Part shown: positions 36,783 to 47,973 of the stretch, piece by piece
Layout of the letters: every line of letters begins with the position of its first letter
How positions within the stretch are numbered: the stretch's first letter is position 1
Source: Apiosordaria backusii
Lineage: Eukaryota; Ascomycota; Sordariomycetes; Sordariales; Lasiosphaeriaceae
DNA length: 64,000 bases
Direction of reading: 5' to 3'
Assembly: GCA_030549205.1 (NCBI GenBank)
Contig: JAUKTV010000003.1
Span: forward strand, 310,001 to 374,000
Program-made: the position numbers and the translations under genes
The notes under the pieces: model-generated
Seen by the model: only the letters and a program-made list of their open reading frames with translations
What the model was told of the DNA's origin: nothing
Databases searched by the model: none

Positions 36783-36820
36783 CACCATCACCATCACCAT
36801 CACCACCACCACCACCACCT
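36783..36820. repeat. CAC/CAT trinucleotide tract
   Basis: This is an imperfect CAT/CAC triplet array in intergenic DNA. Confidence 0.85.
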
Positions 36821-38200
36821 CCATCTTTCCTTCTCCACCACCAAGCAACCCAAAAGGTTATCACCGCCCAAGCCCATTGTTACACTGTCTATTCACAAAC
36901 AACGACGATCCCCCCCCTCCCTGCTCTGCCCTGCCTTGCTTGTCTCCCATCCCCCCGCCCAAATCCCAACCACACCCAACCATCCAACCATTGTATCCCT
37001 CTCTCAATCCGCACCTATCACCTCCACACCCCCAGCACGCCTCTCAACCAATCCCCTCCTTTACCAACCCACAATCTTCACTCCTTGTCTGATAGGGAAC
37101 AAACCTGCAAGCACGTGTTCATCTACCGGTCCACAAACCAACCTCTCCCAGTTCCCTACAGCATTCTTAACCTCCTTCCCAACCTGGCAACTCCCCTCCG
37201 CGGCGCTTGGTTGGTATGTATGCACCCTTACCCCCCTTCCCCCCGGGTCCTTCCGGCCTTTTTAAACCAGAGAAAACTAAAAAAAAAAAAAATTGACGAA
37301 AGACAGACGCTTACTTGCTATGCTACTAGTCTATTCGTTAGTGGTTAGTTAGTTAGTTGGTTACGAGCAAACGGAAAGACGGAAAACCCCGTACCCATCT
37401 CTCTCCTCCTACCTTTTGCGTGGCTGGTTTAGCTGTCTTAGCCTCATCATAGTCTCTTGCTCACGATGTAATCCCATGTTTTTGCTCCAAATTCGGCTTT
37501 GCGTTTCTGGTTTGGGGGGAGGATAGGATAAGATAGGGACGGGAATGATGGGAGAGGGAAGTTGCGATATGCGGAGTCGAAAACTGTAACTTGCTCACAC
37601 ACTTGCTCACACTTGGGCGGTTGAAGGCTCACTTACCACCGAAACAATCGGAGAAAACATGGGAAGGGGTTGTGTGTGGTTCGTGGCGAGAGCAGCAACG
37701 GGATGTGACTCTCCATCAACATGCCCCCTCCCCCCATGTGAATAACGCAACGGGAGATAAAACTATGATGCCATACTGCTCCCCTGTTTTGACCACTGTC
37801 AGTGGTGAGACAAAAGAGGGGAGCACGTGTCATCCCTCTCCCATAGGTACAGCGCCACAGTGATATGCACTTGCATACAAGACCTACATACCTGTTGGCA
37901 GTACAGTAGTAGTGTAGATCAGCAGCAGGACTCTCGCCGCTCCCTCCCTTCAAAGGCGCAAGTCTGGTCTCGTGGTAAACCTCCACGTCCATCTATTTCC
38001 TCTTCCAAGCACCCCTCCTCTCCTCTCTCGAACCATGGTTCGGATCATCCAGACCGAAACAAGAACAGAAAAACCGTTGAGAAAATGCAACTTTGCAAAT
38101 CACCACACGTATCACATCACATCCAACACAGCACGTGCACGCAGAGTGATATCACCCACTCGTTAATCTGCTGCATCGTCATCATAATCATCGACGTTAA

Positions 38201-38214
38201 CCCCCCCCCCCCCC
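38201..38214. repeat. Poly-C tract
   Basis: This is fourteen consecutive C in intergenic DNA. Confidence 0.9.
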
Positions 38215-39200
38215 TCCTCAAATCCCGAACCGGAGACGGTTGACGAATCGAGAAACAACACCCCGCCTCCTGCTCCTCATCATCATCGTCCGGATCGACT
38301 CCGGTTTGTCTGTCTTCTTCTCGTTTTTTTGCTTAGGCTTAGGGGTGACGAAACAAATTGACCCCCGTTTTACCCAATCCCCGATCGCCCCCTTCCCAAT
38401 CAGGAAGCTGGTAAACTTCTCGGCTCCTCACCTCGCGGGGTTGTGATAGATGAAAAAGAAACAGCGGCCCATAAAGTGGAACGGTGATAGCGCCGCCCGC
38501 GGATGCGGATGGTACCCTCTTTTTCCCCCTCCTCGCGGTCCCGTCCTATAGATGGTGTGCTATAGTGTAAGAGACCATTCTGGATCACTCTCCCAAAGAC
38601 AGCGAAAAAGCACGCAGATCGCTTTGACCCTTTCTGCCGGTTTGTTCTGCTGTTTGTGATACCGATTCCGGGGCACCGCACTTTGACAACTCCACAGAAC
38701 CTTCGGAGTTTAATCCACTCGGAGTTGATTTGTTGACTTGTTGTTTGTCAATGTTCGGTCTTTGTGTCCGGTCTGCAGAAAAGTCTCTGCTCCAAGACAG
38801 GAGTATTTCCTGACTTGAATATGGTTCGAGACAAGCATCGCAAATGGCCCTCCCCTAGCACGAACCCAGACTCCAGTGCAAGACACCGCGCAAAATTGCG
38901 GAAGACGGCTGTTTGCGGTCAAAGCTCCCGGGATTTTGAAGTCTGTTGATGCTTGCCCATCCACTGTCTCCATGTCAACAAGAAGAAAACATCCCCAGCC
39001 GATCGAGAGAGAGAGAGGGGGTGATGATGGAGCACCGGCTCCCCCGCCGTGCCCGCCTGGTTGCCGAGAGCTACGAGCCCACTGAAAACACCACAGATAG
39101 TGGATTTTTAGTTCTCGGTGTGGTCACTGATTGCCAAACGTTTGCTGCGTGACCCCGCTAAGCAAGAAAGACGTGGTCGGAATTTTTGTGCGACAAGCTC

Positions 39201-39290
39201 CAGTGACTCCAGTGACTCCACTGATGGCTCCAGCCGTTCCAACAGTGGCTCCAGCAGTTCCTGCGGTGGCTCCAGCAGAGGTTCCAACAG
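39201..39290. repeat. Imperfect tandem repeat of TGGCTCCAGCAG-type units
   Basis: About seven degenerate units of 9-15 bp built around CTCCAG(C/T) lie in a row. The array is open in several frames on both strands, which explains the spurious open frames around it. Confidence 0.8.
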
Positions 39291-41014
39291 TCCCCACGTG
39301 CTGGAGAGCCTCACAATGCTTGGCCCAGCTGAAGAAAAATGCAACCACCACCAGGCTCAAGGTAAAGAAAAAAGGCGTCTGTTCTTCGATAGCTTCCACG
39401 TCCCAAGCAATCAATAGCGGCTTCGGCAGCCGGATAAAAACCAAAAGGCTGGGGTCCGGAGTGGGTTTGCTCTCAGTCTGGGTCGCCAATCGGCCAAATC
39501 CACGCCCGCCCATCAGTTCCCCAACGTAAACAACACATCATCCGTTTCTCAAAAAAAGAAGAATTCCAGTAGCGTGTAGTGTAGCAAAGTCCAAGATCGA
39601 GAACAGAAACGGAAATAGAACAATGTTGACCACCAACAGGGGGCAACACCACGGGATCGCCGCAAATCTTCTCGGCCTGTCCCGAGGCTCTTGGTGTCGG
39701 TAACGTCAGCCAGCGGCTCAGCACGCTTGCCTCGCCGCAATAAGAACTGGGAAAGAGATCCTTTTTCCTCGCTAACCCTAGCACCCCCAGAAGATTCCTT
39801 CCATCACAAGCCACCAAGTTTGTGACCATCGGATCTGACAAGTATGTAAAAAGGCGAGAGCGAGAGTTTCTCCTTCTTCGCACTTGCTGAGAAGATAATA
39901 CTACGCACGGTATTGAATCGCGTCGGTGAAGGCGCGAGGCTAGATGAAGAAGGCGTGAGGCTAGGTGGAAAAAAGGCGGCAACAGCGGCGGTGACGGGCC
40001 AAGAAAAACCATCAGACTTCGGATCTTCAAGGCAATCATCGGCCTTGGTGCTGAGCTTGTCCGTTGACCCCCATATCTTGTCCTTTTCATCAGCTCCTCA
40101 TTTCGCAAGAAAAGCTGACAGCCTCGTTTTCTTTCGGCGGGTGCACCCTGGTAAAAGAAAGTGGATAAACTCTGTCTCCTCTCCCCCGAATGATAACGTA
40201 GCATTCCGATGCCTTGGAATCCAAGCATTCGAAATTCGATCTTTGCTGTCCCTTCCCATGCTGGTTGGAACGTGGCATGATTTGATCAAAGGGGGAATGC
40301 CGAGGTTGCTCTTATTCGGTTTGGGGGGACTAGGATCGGAGAAAATGGAAGGGTGTAGGAAGCAAAAAAAGAAGGCAGGCTGGAGGATGATGGGATGGGC
40401 GATGATCACTTACTCACTCCCCAGCCGCAATCCGAACATTTTGGGTCTTGGCGTTGGTGGGGGTTGGTCTGTGAAGGAACTCATGTTCTGACCCAAGGTG
40501 AGCCCGCCTGATGGGTGCAGGAAGAACCACGATATCGGACTCACCTGACTCTTACCGGTGATGATCGGAGGGGAGTGAGCGGTGTCGGATGGTGAGGTTG
40601 GGTATCGGCATCGGATAGCATCCTGGTAGAAAAGAGCGAGTGTTCGGAATCGGATATAACAGGGAATAATATGCGTAACGAGGCGAGAGCTGAATGAAGT
40701 GACGACTCAGCTCCGAATACACGGACAAGGCACCCTGCAGTTTGCAAAGAAAGATGATTCATTGAGGCAGACACAACTATGGTAGAAATTCCCAATCGCG
40801 GCCTCGCCGTCACTGCGATGCAACGCAGCCGCTGATGACTGGCCAGCGGCGGCCACACGCAGCACCAGCGGCACAAATGTGGCTTGCGACACCCGCATCC
40901 TCGTGCATTTAGGTCCGCCTGCAGCTTTCCATCCCCCATCCATTCAATTTGATGAAGAGGCACACAGGCACAGGCACAGGCACAAGCAAACAGGACAGCA
41001 CCAAAAGAGAAACC

Positions 41015-41024
41015 TTCTAGAAGC
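41015..41024. promoter_or_regulatory. TTCTAGAAGC palindrome, candidate heat-shock element
   Basis: TTCnnGAA is the head-to-head half of a heat-shock factor site. The same ten bases recur at 41515 and 43375. Function is inferred from the motif only. Confidence 0.4.
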
Positions 41025-41514
41025 AGTTGTTTAATATCCACGGTCGGTCTTGTTCCACCCTTGCCTGATCCGGATGGTGGCATCTTGAAACATGATTCAA
41101 CCTGCATTGCGTTGCACATCTCTCTCGCCAAGTGTAATGTATTGCAATCTGAAATCAAAAGTGTAATAAGAAGCTTCTTCGGTTCTGGCTTGATTCTCTG
41201 CATGGCCCGGATGAGCTGACAACATGGCCTGCCGCAATCATGCATACCTGCAGCCAAAAGGAAGCAAACACAAGACTCACCTTGCCAGCCAACCAGTGCT
41301 TCAGGATCCAAAGGGAAGGAATCCATGGAATGTTCGATGCAGATTCCCCACTCGAACTTCATCCTGGTGCCGTGTCGATGATATTTGAATCGTCAAACAG
41401 CCGATAAGGGCCTGCCCATCAACGCCATCGACAAAGACTGAAGCTGGGGTGTGATCGGCACTGCACCATGCTTCGTTTGGAAGAGAAACCGTTGCACAGC
41501 GTTGATTAGCTTCC

Positions 41515-41536
41515 TTCTAGAAGCCCTTCGAGAAGC
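41515..41536. promoter_or_regulatory. Double TTCnnGAA site, candidate heat-shock element
   Basis: TTCTAGAAGC at 41515 is followed 12 bp downstream by TTCGAGAAGC at 41527, two inverted TTC/GAA pairs in tandem. Confidence 0.45.
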
Positions 41537-43374
41537 CCAACGCCCTCCCACTCGACCAAGAAAAGAGGGGCACGACGTCAATTCACAACCCCAAGACTAC
41601 AGCACAGTGCAACACTAGACAAACGTCAGATTTTGCCCCCCGGAGCAAATACTATACAGTGTACGTGTAATAATGTAAACACTGATATAGCGTACCGTGA
41701 TCTTGACGTCGAGAGTGACCCCGTCGATCCTGTCGTTTGATAGCTTGCCCCTCATCAATGTGTTGATTGTATCAAATGACGCAAGATAAGCTCAACCAGA
41801 GTCCCCACTCTGACATTCGGGCCGGTGGGCTGATTCAACCGAGAGATGGCGTCGTTTCTTCAGCGGGAGATCAATTGTGAGGCTGGTGAGCTGACGAGGG
41901 ACCGCCCCCGAAAACGGCTCGGAATTAAACCGATGTGGCGCTTTCCTGTTTGGGACGACACACCACAATCTGCTGTCACTCTGTCACAATTGTCAAATGG
42001 TGACAATCCGCAGAGGACAAAGCCAGCCGGAAAGACGAATAGGAGCTGAATGAGATGAAGCTTTGCCTCATCAATGATGACAGCCAGACGACGGAAGGCA
42101 AAGCGCGAGCCAAACCGTTGGGGGGAGAAAGGTGGCTTGAGCGGCTTCCCGTCGTCGGGTGCAATGGCGATCAGGTAGGACCCTGTATGGAACACCCAGT
42201 TTGATCGCCCAGCCGGTGCCCTGTGACCGTGATGGCATTCACAAATGGGATCAGTCCCACAGTGACGTCCGTTTGAATGACTTTTAGTGTAGCTTCCGTA
42301 TCGCTGAGCTTTGGAAACGGCCCAAGCAACGTTTTGGCCTCTTTGTCTACATGCAACTGCCTTCATTGGCAGCTCGAGACGAGGGCGGGACGAGGCGAGC
42401 GGTTGACAGGAACATTTGAGGAACAAGCAACTGGCCAGTAAGCCGTGATAGTGATGATAGTCAATTAAACAAAGAAGTCAGCATAGGAAAGACATAAATC
42501 ATTGCGGATTACCCGTTCTTTTATTATTGGTGCTGTCCACTCGTGGACGGAAGGGGAAGGAGAGTTGCTATCGCCAAGCTCGGGCTTTGTATTGATCCTA
42601 TTGGCCATCCAAGTTGGTAGCCCAACTGCCGAGTCAGGAATGGGCCGGGTGAACCAAGCGCATGGGGGTCGTCGTTGGGCCCTTTTGCATCGATGCATCG
42701 ATTTCTGAAAAGAGGCTTGCTTGCCATGAGATATCGACAGCTTTGGGTAGATTCCGGGACAGCATCCAGGGCCGTTTCGACCAAAGGTGAGGCTGAGAGC
42801 CTGAGTTGGCATTCTGGGGATGCTGTCAGCTACACGACTCATGTTCTTTTGTGAGTCTTGGAGAATGTGGAGCCGTCGTTTGCCTGGGTTCCTGCCAAGG
42901 GGGCCCAAGCGATGGGCAGGTGGATCACACAAATCCGTCACCCGAACTTTCTTCTTCACCCGTGATGCTGGTGAGAGCCGCGATTTGCGATGATATTCGG
43001 ATGTGTGCGCGCGACTCGCACTGTAGATTTGTCATGATAAATCGGACGATAAGGTGGGCAGACAGGAATGGAGACGGTGGAGAGGGCCCGAAAAAGCGCA
43101 GTGCCCATGTCATCACGGCCGATGCTGTGCCGCTTCAAGTGGAATGCAAGATTAGGTAACATAGACTGAGAGCAATCAATGGCCATGTGTGAAAGCTGTG
43201 CCCAGGTTTGTCAATCCACTCCAATGAAAACCTGTGCGACGTTGTGTCTTCAGGTTGGGGCATCGAAGGCATGACGAAGCCTGCAGGGCCGTCGCGTGTG
43301 ATTGGGCTGAGCAGCATCGGGTACGGCGTGGTTGTTTGCCCCTCAAACAATGTTGAAGAAGACGGAACGAAGGC

Positions 43375-43384
43375 TTCTAGAAGC
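43375..43384. promoter_or_regulatory. TTCTAGAAGC palindrome, candidate heat-shock element
   Basis: This is the third copy of the same ten bases, about 1.5 kb upstream of the RGS start codon. Its flanks extend it to GAA-TTC-GAA-TTC with 3, 2 and 3 nt spacing, a near-perfect palindrome. Confidence 0.45.
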
Positions 43385-44852
43385 ATTCGACGGTACGCCC
43401 CACCCAGCTGCATTTCTTGGCCGAGCCTGGGGGACGCTCTCCCGCTCGCTCTCTCTCATTTCGGTCGTCGAAAAACGGTGTGCCAGAGGTTAGTCACTGG
43501 AAAAGAGTGTCTCAAGGGAGTCCCCGTTAGGCAGTGATTCCATCATCCCGAACCGGTGCCCAGGTGGCATGACGATAAGACTTTGCTTGTCAAGTGGAGG
43601 GAGACGTTTTCTTGGGACTTGGACCATGTGCCAAAAGCCAAACTATTCCTGAGGGTATCGATGGATCGGGAATGGCGAAGGCAATAGGCAGAAACAGTCG
43701 GCGGAGTTTAGCGCGAGGAACAGGGCCTGGGGACACCTCTGTGTGATAGAGTTGCAACGATTACGGAGCACCCTGGTCAAGGTAGGGGACACCCCCTGTC
43801 CTGGCCCACGGCGGCTTTCTTCCTTCCAGGTTCCTTCCATTCCATCCATCCCTTCTTCAGTTGAACTAGCGCACGCACCCTCCACGCTCTCCACGCTACC
43901 TTCCACGCTACCTTCCACGCCTTCTCATTAAAAGACTGGGCGCTCCAGTCACCATCCTTTATCGGGTTTCCCTTTCAGTTTGATCCCATCCACCCCTAGG
44001 ACCCTCTGAGCAAAGCACTCCAGCAAACAAAACCAACCGTGGGTCCCCAGACGTCTCAACCTCCCGTCTCCTCCCATCAAACTACAGAATACCAAACTAT
44101 CGGTATCCCGTAATCCACCACATTCCAAGTTTGCGACTTCTTTGACCGTGTTGCACCGCCTGACTTAACCAGGTTGACTTGGGACTTGACTTGATCAACA
44201 ACCGTCTCCGCCCCTTTGTGCTACAGAAGAACGTCAAGAATTGGAAAAGGAAGACGGCTCGCCCGATTTATTTATTCTCGATCGATTCTGCTCTCTAGTT
44301 ACGACATCCACGACAGACCGAAACCTGCTGTGCTGCCGCATTCTCTCGTGTTATTGCTGAGTAGCCATCTCGTTCGCGCCGCCTCCGCTCCACCACCGGT
44401 TACCTGCATGCGTGCTAGGTGACGTCCACAGCCTGACACACGCAATCCCGACAGCACGGCGACTGGACTCTTGGGCAATCACAGCCTGAGCCTTCTCCTG
44501 CGTTCTTCCGTACCTGTCCTGAACGCATCCTTTGGTTATTGGCTTGCTCACGACCGGTACTTGTCCGAAACGGAGCCCGAGGCTGCTTGCATTGTACGGA
44601 AATCGGGGCGCCGACTCACTTCAAAACAAGCCGTTCTGCGAGTCCCTGCAGCCCGGGCAAACGGTCACTCATGGTGGCGCCTGCCCTTGTCTAGGACCCG
44701 AAGGAATGAAGAAGAAGAAAGCTGGGACATTTCCGATAACACAGGATTCTGTTTGCTGCCCCGGCTAGCCCGATCATCGACCGGACGATCATTATCAAAT
44801 CGATAGGTTTTACATACGACGACGACGACGACTCGACCATTCGCGGGAAGAA

Positions 44853-45920
44853 ATGACCCGCTCCCGCTTACGACCACATTCACCAACACTCCTCTCGCCA
44901 GTATCCTCCCCGAAGGAATTGACACCTCGACCGTCATCCGTCTTTCACGACGGTGACGGAGACTCCATCATGTCAACCTCACGACCTTCCAGTGTGGCAC
45001 TCATGCCACCATCAGCACCAGGAAATGCGGCCTCACCACCATCACTGCGAGACATCTTGACCGACAGCGCATCGCCACCTTATACCCTTGGCGCCTTTAC
45101 GGCTTTCCTGTCGCAAAACCACTGCCTCGAGACGCTCGAATTCACACTGCAGGCCGAGCGCTATAGAACAGCGTACGCTAACATTGTAGGGAATGGGGGC
45201 CGACCGCCGAGTATTGGGGATGGTAGCGAGCACATTTGCCTGCTCTGGCAGAAGTTGATGCACACCTTCATTCAGCCCTGCGGTGTCCGCGAAGTCAACC
45301 TTCCCGCCCGCGTACGAGACCGGTTGTTGTCGCTTCCCTCAGTGCCTGTCCCGCCAAACCCGACCGAGCTGGACGAGGCTGTCAAGATTGTGTACGAGCT
45401 CATGAACGACTCGGTGCTGGGCCCCTTCTTGGCATCGGTAGCGCCACATGAGGAGGAGCACCACGATCCCAGACTGTTTCGGTCGCGGCTTCGAATTCCC
45501 AGAGAGTCGTCGTCATCAAGCGCCGAAGAGTCGAGCCGATCGCCCAAGTCGGCCTTTCTCCCCATGCTCAACATTGCCTGGGCCAGCGAGCTCAAAAGCT
45601 CTGCTTCGTCATCCAGTGACCCAATGGAGCAAGGTGGGCTAAGCGATGACAGTGGAAATGCGCCCTCGCCGCCCGCAAACGAGCCGATGACACCACCCAC
45701 CACGCCGCCAACCTCGGATTGGGCCTTTACCAGCACCTCCCCTGGCAGCCTTCAGCGGGCCATCAGCGCCCACAACAGCGGCTGGAAAAAAATGGGGGCG
45801 AAGCTTGGACTGAGCCGCAGAGGCCGCACCAAGCGTGACCACCCAACGTCGGCGGGTGTTGACCTTGACCACCCCATGAGCGACGCGGCCCAGGGAAGCA
45901 ACAGCAACGGCCCCTTATAG
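44853..45920 (+). CDS. RGS-domain regulator of G-protein signalling
   Basis: This is a GTPase-activating protein candidate for a heterotrimeric G-alpha subunit. It is one frame of 355 residues from ATG at 44853. Residues 1-60 are Ser/Pro-rich. Residues 64-200 form the RGS domain, recognised by LRDILTDSASPPYTLGAFTAFL, the core CLETLEFTLQAERYR helix, and the C-terminal helices containing VREVNLPARVRDRLL and AVKIVYELMNDSVLGPFL. The rest is a disordered Ser/Pro/Thr tail with a basic GWKKMGAKLGLSRRGRTKR segment. No DEP or membrane segment is seen, so it is of the short fungal RGS type (RgsA/RgsD-like), not FlbA. The frame stays open for 286 codons after the TAG stop. An intron removing the stop, or readthrough, would give a protein near 640 residues. 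Confidence 0.85.
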   Translation: MTRSRLRPHSPTLLSPVSSPKELTPRPSSVFHDGDGDSIMSTSRPSSVALMPPSAPGNAASPPSLRDILTDSASPPYTLGAFTAFLSQNHCLETLEFTLQAERYRTAYANIVGNGGRPPSIGDGSEHICLLWQKLMHTFIQPCGVREVNLPARVRDRLLSLPSVPVPPNPTELDEAVKIVYELMNDSVLGPFLASVAPHEEEHHDPRLFRSRLRIPRESSSSSAEESSRSPKSAFLPMLNIAWASELKSSASSSSDPMEQGGLSDDSGNAPSPPANEPMTPPTTPPTSDWAFTSTSPGSLQRAISAHNSGWKKMGAKLGLSRRGRTKRDHPTSAGVDLDHPMSDAAQGSNSNGPL

Positions 45921-46781
45921 GGATTAGAGGTCGTGCCGATCTCTCAGGACCCCGCTACATCCTCCCACCAACATGTCCCAGTAGGCAAGACAGTGACCGG
46001 TTTCGACGAGAAGGTTCATTCCATCATCTCGACACCGCGCTCGTCGGCCGAGTGGGAGGAGCCACACCCAGGGAAGCGTTTTCCGGTTCCCGCAACGGGG
46101 AACGTGAGCCAGGGTGTTGGTATGCCTCAGCAATGTAACGGGGTCCACAAGAACGGCATGGCCGCAAAAGGCTATGGCCCATATCCAGCAAGGGGATGGC
46201 CTATGGGCAAGAGGCGCTTTCTGCGCCCACGAGTTCGCGTCAAGATTCCTGTCAACTCGCAGGATAGTCCAGTCAAGAGCAACATGTGCTGCAGGCCACA
46301 AAGCATCACATCCAGTGCCGTACCCATGATTTCACCAGCTACCTCCCCCCAAGTGCCATCGATGGACTGCGTCGTTAACAACACCCGCACAGTGAGCCCC
46401 ATGTACGGATGCGAGACGGCCAAGGGCACCCTCAAATTGCGGGATGATTCCATGGAAAGCACCCTCGACAGCACTCTATCTTCCAAGCACTCATCCATGC
46501 GGCTCTCGATGACGGACTTTTCCAACTTCTTGGCACCTGGCCCCGCTGATGATTCCGACCGCAGCTCCTGCATGTCCCTTGAGCCGGAACGCTCCCCAAG
46601 CCTCTCGCCTGACGAGGATCCGTACGGATGGGAAGCCGAGCTTCACAGGAAGGTACCTCCCGGCGCCATGGCTTGTTGCTCCAAACTGGAGTATCGCCGG
46701 GCATCCGGAGGCAAGCGGAGCCTTCTGCAAAAGGTGCTCAGCCTGGGCCCCAAGGAATTTGCCCGTCCATCGATGCATTGA
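45921..46781 (+). CDS. In-frame 286-codon extension of the RGS gene, or a separate hypothetical protein
   Basis: This frame directly follows the RGS stop TAG (45918-45920) and stays open to TGA at 46779-46781. Its codons are mostly C- or G-ending in the second half (about 46380-46780), which looks genuinely coding. The product is Ser/Pro-rich and low in complexity, with an ordered-looking end (EDPYGWEAELHRKVPP, then SLLQKVLSLGPKEFA). I recognise no domain. The first in-frame ATG is about 200 nt downstream of the stop, so an independent gene would have almost no promoter. It is most likely a 3' exon of the RGS gene: frame-preserving introns such as 45835-45927 (GTGACC...TTAG) or 45858-45920 would remove the stop, though both donors are weak. 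Confidence 0.55.
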   Translation, partial: GLEVVPISQDPATSSHQHVPVGKTVTGFDEKVHSIISTPRSSAEWEEPHPGKRFPVPATGNVSQGVGMPQQCNGVHKNGMAAKGYGPYPARGWPMGKRRFLRPRVRVKIPVNSQDSPVKSNMCCRPQSITSSAVPMISPATSPQVPSMDCVVNNTRTVSPMYGCETAKGTLKLRDDSMESTLDSTLSSKHSSMRLSMTDFSNFLAPGPADDSDRSSCMSLEPERSPSLSPDEDPYGWEAELHRKVPPGAMACCSKLEYRRASGGKRSLLQKVLSLGPKEFARPSMH

Positions 46782-47973
46782 CGGATAGAGAGGCAAACTT
46801 TTCCGTCTAGATTTCTTTTTCACTTTTCGCCAATTTCAACTAATACCCCGATGTTTTCTTTATATCGACATCTTTAGAACCTCCAGCGAGGCATGGGAGT
46901 GGTGTCTTCGCTGGATTTGCTCACGCAAAAACCACCATTACACTCAACAAATGGATTGATGATTCACATGGGCATGGGAGGGCATGACATACAACAGAGG
47001 GAGGGCGGTTATTGATTTTCTTTCTGGGTGCATGGGATGAAATAAAAGGAAGCGAGCGGGCGTTCTAAGGACATCTTTGATTTTCAAGGAAGGGGGTGGG
47101 TAAACCGGGGGTAGGGGAATGGGAAAAGAAACCTGCATCAATCACCTCACACACACACACACACCGCATAATTTTTCCTGGCCAAAAAAAAAAGGTTTCT
47201 TTCACTGTATGGATTAGACAACAACATTTATGATGATACCTACCTGTATGTATGTAGCGAGAGGAAAGGAAAGCAAGGGGAAAGGAAAGAAGCCCCAAGG
47301 GGCAAGGGCATGATAATAATATTATCAAATTCAACATTTAACGTGTTTGGTCTCTGTGACTTGAGTGATGTGTGTTGGGGCCGTTGGCCGAAATCACTTT
47401 ACAAAGACCCAAAGGGCTGTCTTCCTTGTTTTTGAAGAGCCCCTTTTCGGTGGGTATGTTTTGTGCGCTTGATTTTCGTGATCTCTATTGGACTCTGGCT
47501 TATCACAAGACAAAGCTCAAATGCAAGGCGAATCTACCTAGGTATGTACAAACAAGTCCGCCGGAATGGTGAAAGTCTAAATTGTACTTCAACAACACCG
47601 AGACACCGGGATGGCTACAGAACCAGGGATGAGAAAAGGTGAAGATGTAGACCAGATGAAAGTAAGAGATACCTCCATACCAGGTAAGAAATAAATCGAG
47701 AGACTTGTATCATCTGTTGGTTTTAACCTGCAGCCTGCAGACGGATTATTAACCCCAAGGTCCAGCTATCAGTAGATATATCCACCTAGGTTGGTAGATA
47801 CTATCATAAACACAATCCACAACTGCAAAAGTCTAAGCTGTCGTATATACCTTTCAAAGTCTCTGTATTCATAGCAAATAACCCTCTATCCCGCCCCCCC
47901 CCCCCCCAACCCTAACATCTAATATAACCCATCCCATCTACCACACTACCACTCAACATGCAAAGTTCCCCCC
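46782..47973. other. Intergenic DNA between convergent genes
   Basis: This is the 3' flanks of the RGS gene region and of mms22. It contains a short CA tract near 47147 and a 14-base poly-C at 47894. No gene is supported. Confidence 0.6.
47894..47907. repeat. Poly-C tract
   Basis: This is fourteen consecutive C just downstream of the mms22 stop codon. Confidence 0.9.

Larger units (their letters stand above)
35701..38700. other. Intergenic pyrimidine-rich DNA
   Basis: The plus strand is strongly C/T- and C/A-rich, giving long stop-free frames without domain content (for example 36563-37348). Two poly-C tracts (36699 and 38201) and a CAC/CAT triplet tract at 36783-36820 are present. It could be promoter or long-leader DNA for the RGS gene, but no transcript boundary is visible. 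Confidence 0.5.
38701..44852. other. Intergenic DNA upstream of the RGS gene
   Basis: No gene is convincing. The longest minus-strand frames (39473-40228 and 40541-41362) lack domains and normal codon bias. An imperfect CTCCAG-type repeat lies at 39201-39290. Three copies of TTCTAGAAGC occur at 41015, 41515 and 43375. The last kilobase is a plausible promoter and 5' leader of the RGS gene. Confidence 0.5.

Noticed and set aside
36563..37348. 261-codon plus frame, Pro/Ser/His-rich
   Set aside because: It is stop-free because the DNA is C/A/T low complexity. There is no domain, no codon bias and homopolymer-dependent framing.
39473..40228. 251-codon minus frame
   Set aside because: It has no domain, overlaps a repeat and has an ordinary non-coding composition.
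40541..41362. 273-codon minus frame with many Cys
   Set aside because: It has no recognisable domain or splice context, and its codon use is unlike the real genes here. A fast-evolving gene cannot be fully excluded.
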